DNA of 64,000 nucleotides. Origin: Myrica gale (Eukaryota; Streptophyta; Magnoliopsida; Fagales; Myricaceae). The stretch lies in contig OZ005620.1 in the NCBI GenBank assembly GCA_963930655.1, positions 21,209,001-21,273,000 of the forward strand. Direction: 5' to 3'. The notes beneath the pieces are model-generated. The model was not told the origin of the DNA. It saw only the letters and a program-made list of their open reading frames with translations, and did no database searches. The translations under genes and the position numbers were made by a program. Below, piece after piece: positions 35,538 to 44,419 of the stretch (positions within the stretch are counted from its first letter, which is position 1; every line of letters starts with the position of its first letter).

Positions 35538-36663
35538 CTGCCTGATACATGCAGAAAAGACCCCATTCTCTCTACACCCCTCTCTCGAATCTTCCTGCCC
35601 TAGCGTACCCACCTCTTTTTTCCTGGACTCCCTGCGGCGGGAGGAGCCGTCGGCCCCCTCCTCTTTCCCTCTTTCTTCTCTTCCTTCCCTTCCCTTCCCT
35701 TCCTTTCTTCTCTTCCTTCCCTCCCTTCCCTCTTTTCTTCTCCTCCGCCCCCGCTCCATTTTCCTCTTTTCTCTTCCCCTTCTCCTTCTTTCTCCTCCCT
35801 CTCTTCCTTTCCCCCCTCTTCTTTCTCCTTCCTCTTCCTTTTCCCACCTTCTCCTCCGCCCCCCCTCCTCCTCCTTCTTTTTCTTCTCCCCCTCTCCGTC
35901 CCCTTTTTGTTCGGAACCTTTGTCGGTAGATCCCAGTGATTCTATGCATCCCCGGTGGCCCCAGAATTGCTCATTGTCGTCTCCTCCTCCAGTCGAGCCC
36001 AACGGTACCGGCCCGGCCCCCTTTGGACGGCGCGTGAGGTATCACGCGCGCCACGCGCCGCGCGTGGATCTCACGCGCCCGTCCCTGTGATCCCTGATCC
36101 GGCGGTTTTTGCGGCCACGCGCCGCATGCCTGGGTCCTGCTCTCCTTGGCGTTCGCAGCACATCTTGGTTGGTGGTTGTTGGTGGCGCGTGTACACCACG
36201 CGCCGGACACTCTGGTGGCGCGTGGTGTACACGCGCTTGGCTTCATGGTGGCGCGTGGATTACACACGCTGTGATTCTCCTTGTGATGGCAGTGGCTCGG
36301 CCTCTCTGCTCGTGTGCTGGCGATGGTGTTGGTTCCGTCTTGTTTTGGTGTTTGTTGGTTTTGGTGTTGTTTGTCTGCTTTTTGTTTTGTTTTTGTGTTG
36401 CTTTTTGGTCCGGCTCCTGCGTGAGCTTTGTCCGATCCTTTGTAGATCTTTCTGCCCTTGCATGGGCTTGCTGTACCGGGCTGTGGTGCTTTCTTTACTG
36501 GCTTGTAAGGTCCTGGTAGAGCTCTACCGCGTCCGGCCGCCGCTCCCACTGCTTTGCATGGAGCATATAGCGGTTTTATCCTATCCGCTTTTGGATCCCG
36601 CCGGTGTTTATCGCCTGGTCGTTGTATCGGTTCCTCTTTGGAACTTGACTTAGAAAAAAAAAA
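35538..36663 (+). mobile_element. Non-LTR-type retroposon, copy C (about 1.13 kb)
   Basis: Target-site duplication ACTGTAAGTCCTGCAAC, perfect over 17 bases, lies at 35521–35537 and 36664–36680. The element ends in GACTTAG plus poly(A). It is the closest relative of copy A: the same long pyrimidine block, a hairpin core (36029–36052) and a 3' end with GTTTATCGCCTGGTC and GTATCGGTTCCTCTTTGGAA. A 232-codon open frame in the sense direction has no recognisable domain. Confidence 0.88.
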
Positions 36664-36824
36664 ACTGTAAGTCCTGCAACGCGTCCGGTGAATTCCAAAA
36701 GTCGCATAAGAACATACGTATTCTGGGTTCAGTTCCTAGTCATCTTCACCAGAGAGCTTTGAACAGTCATTTCTGCATAACAACTAAAAGAAAAAATATT
36801 TTTTTTTCTGAATACGTAGCAACG

Positions 36825-37306
36825 ATGATCCATCTGTTGTTTATGCTTGTCTTCGGGGAGATGGCTCTGATTCTGACTCTCTTGTTTGGAACCCCGATAA
36901 GGAAGTCGGTGATAATGGGGCTGGACCGGTTGAAGCAGGGACGGGGTCCATTGGTGGCAAAGACCGTGGCTGGAACAATGGTCGTGCTCTTCAGCTCCAC
37001 TGTATGCCTCATAATCAATATCCACAAACGCTCAACAGGAACCGGCCTGGTTAATCCAACTGATGAGGTTCTTCTCGCACAGCATCAACTGGAAGCGTCT
37101 CTTCTAGGTACAGAACCTTATGACATAAGATCAACTAAGTGCTGCTGTACAGAACCACATGATACAAGATCAACTTACTACTTTTTTATCAAACCCCCAT
37201 TTGTATGCTTAAATTTTGTAACTTGTACACAGGATTCTCCCTCTTCCTTGCACTGATGACAGACAGACTTCATTATTATATAAGAGAGCTGCAACTACTG
37301 AGGTGA
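36825..37306 (+). CDS. Short B-cell receptor-associated protein 31-like (BAP31-like) protein
   Basis: Two exons, 36825–37107 and 37233–37306, give 118 residues starting MIHLLFMLVFGEMALILTLL. Family features are three hydrophobic segments, LFGTPIRKSVIMGLDRLKQG, PTDEVLLAQHQLEASLLGF and DRLHHYIRELQLLR. BAP31 proteins are ER membrane proteins that handle export and quality control of membrane cargo. The short plant paralogues I remember run on for about 15–20 residues past ELRLLR (RKxMEAxKKQ); here a TGA follows LLR at 37304–37306. A 27-codon open stretch continues in another frame to 37386, so the end may be altered. The intron reads GT…AG and keeps the frame. Confidence 0.78.
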
Positions 37307-37831
37307 AATTGGTGGTAACTGAATTAAACCAGGAAATGAGTTCAAAAAGCAGGACGACGGAAGAAGACCAAGGTGACATTGAATAAGTAGCTCAAACTTT
37401 AGTACAAAACAAAGCCAAATGGTTATAAAATAAACTACAAGACCATGGAATGTATTGGACTTGTAGAAATATAAGATCTCACCAATCATAAAGCAAGATT
37501 ATTTGTGTATGTATCTAACAAGGGATTTATATATTGCATGCATTTATTGGTAGATTGCTATATGGGCGCTTGCAATAACTTTTCTTTTTCCCAAGTGAAA
37601 TTGAGTTACAAGTACTAGATTTGAGGTGGATAATTTACTTGTGCCTGCAATTTCCATATACCCATCTTACTTTTCTTTTTCCCAATTGAAATTGAGTTAC
37701 AAGAACTAGATTTGAGGTGGATAATTTACTTGACCCTGCAATTTCCATATACCCATCTTACTGGCGTAGATCAGACGCATTGTGTTGGGTCAATTTCCTT
37801 GTCATTGGTATGGTGACAAACAGGTCACATA
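37307..37831. other. 3' flank of BAP31-like gene
   Basis: Non-coding. A stretch with AAATTGAGTTACAAG, CTAGATTTGAGGTGGATAAT and CCTGCAATTTCCATATACCCA occurs twice in tandem (about 37600–37669 and 37687–37757), a duplication of about 85 bp. Confidence 0.6.
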
Positions 37832-37839
37832 ATTCTTTT

Positions 37840-38360
37840 AGGGTTAATTATATTTTCTCGTCTCAAACTACCACTTCATTCTCAAATATCCCTACAAACT
37901 TTTAACTCGTTGCAACTCACCCCATAAATTATACATTTCATTGCGATTTCATCCCTCAACCGACTGGAGTCATTATATCGAACGGTTTATATCTCACGTA
38001 GCAGATATGTGACATTCACCTTATGTGAAAGAATAATTTTACCCTCATTTGAGTCATCTCTAGCCTTCTACAATGCTTCTAGCAATTCGTAGAACAAAAA
38101 ATTTAGTTAGCTGATTTTTTTTATTAAAAAAAAAGATGACTCACTTAGAATCGAGGTGGTCAAATTTGTATTTTCAAATAAGGAGAAGGTCACGTATCGT
38201 TTACGTGGAATGAAAATTGTTCGATATAACAGTTTCAATAGGTTGAGGGATGAAATTACAGCGATAAATATAATTTATGGGGTGAAATTGTCATGAGTTA
38301 AAGTTTGTGGGATATTTGAGAATCGAGTGATAGTTTCAGCGGATAAATTGTAATTAACCC
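37840..38360. mobile_element. Foldback MITE, about 521 bp
   Basis: Ends are (A)GGGTTAATTA and, on the right, TAATTAACCC. The arms pair for more than 120 bases with moderate mismatch (TCTCAAATATCCC and CACCCCATAAATTATA recur in reverse complement). An exact 8-bp duplication, ATTCTTTT, flanks it at 37832–37839 and 38361–38368. It is non-coding. Confidence 0.9.
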
Positions 38361-38368
38361 ATTCTTTT

Positions 38369-38837
38369 GTTATGGTTTGAAAGGCCCAGCCCTAGTTCAA
38401 TTAGGACCTGTATGAGCATCCGTGGGGGCACTTAATAGAACTAATATCATCATCGTGTGATCTTTGGAGAAAAGTTAGCGCGGTCGACATTAGTACCTGA
38501 TGGCATTGCACCGTTTTCATGAACACTTGTAAGTGGAATGCCACAGTTGTTAGTTCAAGTTCAATGTTTGTTAATTAATGACTTCCATTTCAGTCTTCAG
38601 AGCTCTTTTGAAATCGAAAGACGATGTATTTTCACAAGAAACTCCATGTGAATAACAAAACTTCTCAACATCCATCGGACATCTAAATGATCCTAAAATT
38701 TGGCTGGGTGATTGAATGAGTAACGTCTACTAATCACCGGGCACCAAAACAACGGAAGGGGAAAAAACAGAGGAATTTCTCAGTTCATTTCGTCGGAGGC
38801 GTTATGAAATCTCGAATTTAGAAGTACTGAAGAACTA
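38369..38837. other. Intergenic DNA
   Basis: No gene or repeat recognised between the MITE and the retropseudogene. Confidence 0.5.
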
Positions 38838-38852
38838 GTCAAAGAAGCAGCT

Positions 38853-39730
38853 ATTGCCAACTGGCAGGAAAAATCTATTCTATCTTACTCTATATGGATC
38901 TGTGCTTGGAGCTGGATCTTTTCTTGTACATCAATTTTCAATGTTTGTAAACTCAATTCTTGTCAATTTTGGACTCAATGAAGAGATGCGGAATCCAGTC
39001 TCTATATTTGTGCTAGTGGGAATTATCCTTGCTGGTGCTGCTTTACGATACTGGATTGTGAGGAAATTTGTAATCTCGGAAGATGGAAGCAGGAAGCGTG
39101 GATGCCGGTATAGCTCAATTTGTTAAATGGGCAATGCCCATCATTGGAGCCACCTCCATTTTACAGAGCACTCTTAATACTCATTTGGCACTGGTGACCT
39201 TGATTTCTTGTTGGGCTATCTGCAATCTTGTCCCTAAGGTGGCTTGGTGCACTGCATCAATCATATATGGGGAATGAGAATGCTTGGCTGAGGCAGGAGA
39301 GAGAGACAACAGGGAAGCATAGCCGTGCTGAATTCCTTAACAGGTCGAGCCCTCGAGGGAAGATGTGGAACAGCCCCAAAAAGCCTTCTGGTTGGTCCAA
39401 CTCTCCCGTTGGAGGTGTAATCTCACCATCTTTTGGGACGAAGAGTCAGCAAGAGTACTATTCAACGTTCCACGACACGCCGAACCGAAAGAAGTTCACA
39501 AGAGAAGAGTGGGATTATTTCACACGGGAATCAACCCGGCAAGCTATGGCGGAATGGGCAGCATCCCCGGAATTCAGTGATTGGATGATCGAGAATGCTG
39601 ACCGAATACAACTCCTCCCAAGTGAGAGTTCAGATCATGTTATGGGCAGTGAATCAGATTCCACCGATGATAATGTCAAGTGGAGTCCCAGGCGGTTTGG
39701 GTTAATTAACTGGTAGTGTAGAGGATAATG
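38853..39730 (+). pseudogene. Processed retropseudogene of a NEMP/PNET2-type nuclear-envelope protein
   Basis: The intronless stretch covers the C-terminal part of plant NEMP-family (DUF2215) nuclear-envelope proteins: LPTGRKNLFYLTLYGSVLG, membrane segments, FVKWAMPIIGATS, NENAWLRQ, FHDTPNRKKFTREEW and EWAASPEFSDWMIENADRIQ, ending in TAG at 39719. Two frameshifts break it. The first, near 39083–39096, comes from a 7-base near-tandem duplication (TGGAAGC/AGGAAGC). The second is a small deletion near 39235. A perfect 15-bp direct repeat, GTCAAAGAAGCAGCT, flanks it at 38838–38852 and 39731–39745. Lack of introns, 5' truncation and the duplication point to insertion of a cDNA copy; no poly(A) tail remains. 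Confidence 0.85.
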
Positions 39731-39852
39731 GTCAAAGAAGCAGCTGCTGAACTGATCAAGATCTTAGCTAAAACACTTTACAACTTAGTTAATGAAAATA
39801 AGGAAAAATTACCTTCAGTCTTATCACTCTTTAAAATTCTTCACTTCTATAC

Positions 39853-40199
39853 TGTTGGAGTTCCATAATGCTGCTCTCTATAAGCACTTTTAAAACAGGC
39901 ATGCTGCATACGATGTCGAATATCATAAAAAAATTGAGTGACACTCTCTTGACACCAATTGATTTTGATAAGAATAACAGCTCAACGGTCCGACAAGTGG
40001 TATCAGAGCTATGACGATATGAGTTCAAGTTGCAATAGCGTTATCATGAGGGAGGGATTGTTGGAATTTCACAATGTTGCTCCCTGCGAGCGCTATTAAA
40101 ACAGACCCACTGGGTGCGATGTCAAATATTAAAAAAAACTTGAGTGTCACACTCTTGACACCAAATGATTTTGAGAATAATGACGGCTCAACGGTGACA
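39853..40199 (+). mobile_element. TRIM-like miniature LTR retrotransposon, 347 bp
   Basis: Two direct repeats of about 142 bp, 39853–39995 and 40059–40199, both begin TGTTGGA and end GACA (TG…CA). Between them are only 63 bases: a primer-binding site TGGTATCAGAGC (39998–40009, matching initiator-Met tRNA, 2 bases after the first repeat) and a polypurine tract GAGGGAGGGAT (40048–40058) directly before the second repeat. This is a complete terminal-repeat retrotransposon in miniature. The repeats are about 75–80% alike, so the insertion is old; no target-site duplication is left. Confidence 0.85.
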
Positions 40200-40319
40200 A
40201 TAAAATGATGTCATCTTATTAGTCACAGGCAATTAAGTATTCCACGAACGTTCGCACTGAAGTCTTCGAACAACTCGATCATTCACGTCCTATTTCGGTT
40301 GCATGTAACGTTCTCAATT

Positions 40320-41317
40320 TTTTTTCTAGGCAATAGAGACAATATATTAAAATCCGAGAACAATACAGCCAGTACAAAACACAAAACAGACTCGAAGGCA
40401 AACGGAAGACCTAAACGGACCAAAAGGCCCTACATGAAACTGGAACCAAATGTACGGAAGCCAAACCAAGCCACAAGGGCAAACACACGAAGCCAACACA
40501 AACAAACAGAACAATAACCAAGCCACAAGGGCAAACACCCAAAGCCAACAGACACAGACCACAAAGGTCAACACACAACACAACAACAAGCCAGTCACAA
40601 GGACCGGAACCCAACACAACCACCGCCCAAAGCGGTGGCGGCTTCCGCAAGAGGAATGTCGATCAATGCGACAAACCGACTCCTTCAAGAGAGACTTCAT
40701 GCAAAGACGGGCTGCACCGGGAGGAAGAGGAGAGACCGCTCCAAACAGCACAAAAAGGCGGCATCCAAAGCAGGCAGAAACCAAAAACACCGAGCACAGA
40801 GGCGGCACACGCGCCCACGGCCGCGCGTGGCCCACACGCGCCGGCAAGGAACGGCCGGACAGAGCAAGCAAAGACCGCCAGGGGGAGCAAAGCGCGGCGG
40901 GGTAAGTCAGGTCCTCCGAAAAACGGTCAAAACCGCCGGGAGAGGAGCACAAGAGGACGGGCGCGCGGGCGCGTGCGCGTGAAAGCTCACACGCCGGCCG
41001 AATGTGTCCGCTCGGGGCCGGTTCTGGTCGCCGGAAGGAGAGGAGCGCCACCAAGGATTCCGTGCACACCAACGACCACCGGAAAGGCCGGGATCTAACA
41101 ACAAAAAATAACCGAAAATAAAACCGGAAAAAACTCCGGTGGCCGCCGTAAGAGTGACCGGAAACCAGGGAAGAGAGGAGGAGGAGAGGAAGGAGCCGGA
41201 GCTCCTCCCCCAGCCACAGCAAGAAAAATGGGATTGTAGTCAGAAGAGGGGAGAGGGGATTCTAGAGAGAGGGAGGAGTCTCTCTCTCTAGAAGGAAACC
41301 GACTCTTTAAACAACAG
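40320..41317 (-). mobile_element. Non-LTR-type retroposon, copy D (about 1.0 kb)
   Basis: Minus-strand copy. The perfect 15-bp target-site duplication GTAACGTTCTCAATT lies at 40305–40319 and 41318–41332. The tail appears as a T-run followed by CTAGGCAAT. It is closest to copy B, sharing the 3' part, the hairpin core (about 40975–40996) and an aligned sense open frame (291 codons, 40347–41222). No known protein domain. Confidence 0.88.
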
Positions 41318-41332
41318 GTAACGTTCTCAATT

Positions 41333-42838
41333 GACTTAGCCTAATGCCCACCTTTAGATGGAGAAGTCAATGGCTCTACCTTTTCTTCACCCGTTGCTTC
41401 TTTTTTCTTTTTCTAGGCCTTCCCCAGTTGCTTTTATTTGTATATAATACTATTCCTTCTGTTCTCTATATGTAAGGTCTCCTTCCCCACCGGCTTTTCG
41501 TACCCTTCTCCACATGGCATATGATGCCGAACCCAAATTGCTTATAACCAAATATTTTATGCGGCTCCCAAAGAGAAAGTTCTCCATTGGAAGGCTACCA
41601 TTACCAATATTAACAACATTCCAACACAAATTCAGTGGTCCAAATGGTGGCCAGGAGTAGTACGGCGATTCTCATCCGCCGGTTAACAAGGTCTGCGTTG
41701 AGTGCCTTTCCCAAAGAACATCCATCCAATATAAAAAGGCAAAGCAAGGTCAACGAAGTTGTTGAGTGCCTTCTCCCTAAGTTCACACATCCTTCAACTT
41801 GTAAAAGTCGAGTACAAAGTCAACTCCCAACACACAACCAATGATAGAATAAGAGAAGCAGACCTAAACATATTGACCCCTACTTACTCGATAGGCATAA
41901 GACTAAAACATAATATTGACCCCCTCCTCCACTTGGCTTCCCACTCTCTTCTGTTCACACTTCAAAGTTTTTTTTAAAAAATAAAATAAAATTGCTCTTT
42001 ACTTTTTTCGTTTGTCCGAGTCCACAAGAAGTTTCTTTGCTTGCATCGAGAGAAGTTGACTTGTTACAATTAAAAATTGACTTTGTTATAGTCTGGTCCT
42101 TGGATTTAAAGAGAACTTCAAAACTCAAACGCCCTCTAGTCTCCCTTCTAAGGCCGCCATTTGTTTAGCTTTCAAGAGAGAAGGGGACTAGATTCAGAGG
42201 TCTAAAAGAAAAAAGAGTGCAGAGTAATCGACTATTTATGAGATCCCAGCCCCGTAATGCAAGAGTTTGCTGTATTATTCAAGGGAATTACAAGGCGTGA
42301 AGGAAGAGATTTATGGGTAAACTAATGACCTATACAAAATTATACTATCCAAAAGAAAATCTGTCTTACTAGACATAAATTAATGTATTTTCTTTCTCTT
42401 TACAATGATGGATTGGATATCTGTTGGAAATATGCTTACAGTTACAGCCTACTCTGCATAGAAGAGATGAGACAGCGGTTTTAATATTGTATAGCAAGAT
42501 ATTCAATGAACCAAGACGTGAGAGTTGAGAATAAGGGAAATCCACTGCTGGCTGTTGCGAGTGGTCAACGCCTCAAGTGGTGAACCGGGAAACCGGGAAT
42601 TAAACAAAAACAGAGAACCTCTACTACGTCTGATCTCAGTAGGCCACGAAGGGTTGTGGCACTTGGGGGTCTCGGAGAGGAATCTTGCAGGCAATTGTAA
42701 AAGCGGAGAGTTAAGGGAAGAAAAAAGAGTGAGAAGAGCGTTATGTGGTGTAGGTCTCAAGTTGACCCACAATAAGAGGGGGGGGGGGGGATCACAGAAA
42801 CTGGCTGGAATACAATGTCTGCAACTACTCTCAGATTT
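41333..42838. other. Intergenic DNA downstream of the MAPKKK gene
   Basis: No gene recognised. A run of 13 G lies at 42778–42790, close to the MAPKKK stop codon. Confidence 0.5.
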
Positions 42839-44380
42839 CTACAGTCTGTACTGTTCGTAAATACGGCCAAATTCCCAGCACAGGCAATTGTTTGTCAGCC
42901 CTTCATACCAGCACACTAGCAGAGGGAAAGACGCTAAATCAATCTCTGCAAGTACCTTGGCTTCGCGGGCAAAACTAAGCCGCTGGGATGTTGTAAAGCA
43001 AGAATTTTGCACAAACAAGATAAGATTATGATTTGTTGATTTGGGATTCAAATGAAATAACTTAAATTGAAGGAAATAAAAATTTTCGTTATCAGTTTCA
43101 GAATTAGAAACTAACATTACAATATCATCCTTAACACTCTCACTTCCCATCACGAAGCCTCTCCTAATACTAACTGTGCTAAGAGTACTTATGCTTTCAA
43201 CAGAGCAGTTCAACAAATCCTCATCAAACATTGAGCTTCCAAACTCTTCCAATTGAGTAGTTAAATCTATGACTGATGTAGTTGCAACTGTAATTTCATC
43301 CGCGAAGACCATATCCAATTCTTCGGTGAACTTCTCATTTTCCTCTGTATCGTTGCTTCTCACTGTGATCCAGTGTTCGTCGCAAGTCCAATTGGGCACG
43401 CAGGAAACTGATGGCACCGACCCTTCAATCAATCTATTGATCCTTTCAACTGGAGAATTGGACGCACTACTTTCTTGTGTCTGATTCCTAGGAAATTCCG
43501 ACACTTCCAGTGAATCCCAGAAACATTGCTCCAGTACACTACTTGGAGAACTCGTAGTGAACCCCTTGATTTCGATAGAATGATCAGCAGCCGTTTCTGC
43601 GAGAAATGGATGCTGAAGAAGCTCTTTAGCCGTCCACCGTTCGCTTGGATTCCTCCTAAAACAGTTGCTCAAAAAGTCCTTAGCCTTTTCCGACAACCAC
43701 CTCGGAATCTCCGGTGCATCACCGGAAAATCCAATCCTATAGAGAACTGACACCGGATCATTCAACTCTGGCCATGGGGTGCTCCCAGTAGCCATTTCAA
43801 TGACCGTGCATCCAAGAGCCCATATATCAGCTGAAAAGCCCTGGTCCTCTCCACGCGCCACTTCCGGGGACATAAACAATGGAGTACCGGAAATTTCTGA
43901 CCTGGCAGAATCTCCGACACCATCAACTTTCCCAACAAGTTTGGCGCAGCCCAAGTCAGCAATTTTTGAGCCATCTTCACCTATCAATATGTTCTGGCTC
44001 TTTATATCACAATGAACCAACCCACTTGAGTGAAGATATTCCAAGCCTTGCAGGATTTGCTTGGTGTATGCTCTAATCATAGGCTCATCAAGCCGGCCTC
44101 GGTGCCTTCGAATTGCTTCGTAAAGTGTGCCACCAGGTACAAACTCCATGCAAAGATTGTACAAGGGAATGCTATTCTCGTACGAAATATCAAAGCCCAT
44201 GTATTTAACTATGTGAGGACAGCTTAGTTGAGACAGAAATTGCTGCTCTCTCTGCAACAACACAGAGCGAGAGAGCTCGGTGGACTTGACGGCAAAGAAC
44301 TCCCCTGAAGAGATGGCAGTGGCAAGGGAGACGGTGGCAGTGGAGCCGCGGCCTATGGTTCGCCCTCTGATCCACTCCAT
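42839..44380 (-). CDS. MEKK-like MAP kinase kinase kinase (MAPKKK17/18/20 type)
   Basis: Single exon. The start MEWIRGRTIGRGS at 44380 is preferred, since the family begins MEWxRG; in-frame ATGs at 44389 and 44416 are alternatives. This gives 513 residues. The kinase domain spans about 1–260: glycine loop GRGSTATV, Lys32 in FFAVKS, catalytic HCDIKSQN (Asp125), DLG instead of DFG (Asp142), GTPLFMSPE. The family phosphorylates MAP2Ks, often in abscisic-acid and stress signalling; that role is inferred from similarity. The rest is an acidic Ser/Thr-rich regulatory tail of about 250 residues. The last 60 residues or so (after about residue 440) turn hydrophobic and Leu/Phe-rich, unlike the tail before, so the true end could differ. 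Confidence 0.88.
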   Translation of the reverse strand: MEWIRGRTIGRGSTATVSLATAISSGEFFAVKSTELSRSVLLQREQQFLSQLSCPHIVKYMGFDISYENSIPLYNLCMEFVPGGTLYEAIRRHRGRLDEPMIRAYTKQILQGLEYLHSSGLVHCDIKSQNILIGEDGSKIADLGCAKLVGKVDGVGDSARSEISGTPLFMSPEVARGEDQGFSADIWALGCTVIEMATGSTPWPELNDPVSVLYRIGFSGDAPEIPRWLSEKAKDFLSNCFRRNPSERWTAKELLQHPFLAETAADHSIEIKGFTTSSPSSVLEQCFWDSLEVSEFPRNQTQESSASNSPVERINRLIEGSVPSVSCVPNWTCDEHWITVRSNDTEENEKFTEELDMVFADEITVATTSVIDLTTQLEEFGSSMFDEDLLNCSVESISTLSTVSIRRGFVMGSESVKDDIVMLVSNSETDNENFYFLQFKLFHLNPKSTNHNLILFVQNSCFTTSQRLSFAREAKVLAEIDLASFPLLVCWYEGLTNNCLCWEFGRIYEQYRL

Positions 44381-44419
44381 GGAGATCATGACAGAGGACC
44401 AAGAACAGAGATCCAAGCC

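Noticed and set aside
35463-36653. Long frames rich in Gly/Glu/Arg or Ser/Pro/Phe in retroposon C
   Set aside because: Same cause as copy A: simple CT/GA-rich DNA reads open in many frames.
40347-41222. 291-codon minus-strand frame as a host gene
   Set aside because: It lies wholly inside retroposon D, with hydrophobic low-complexity composition and no recognisable domain; kept only as a finding about the family.
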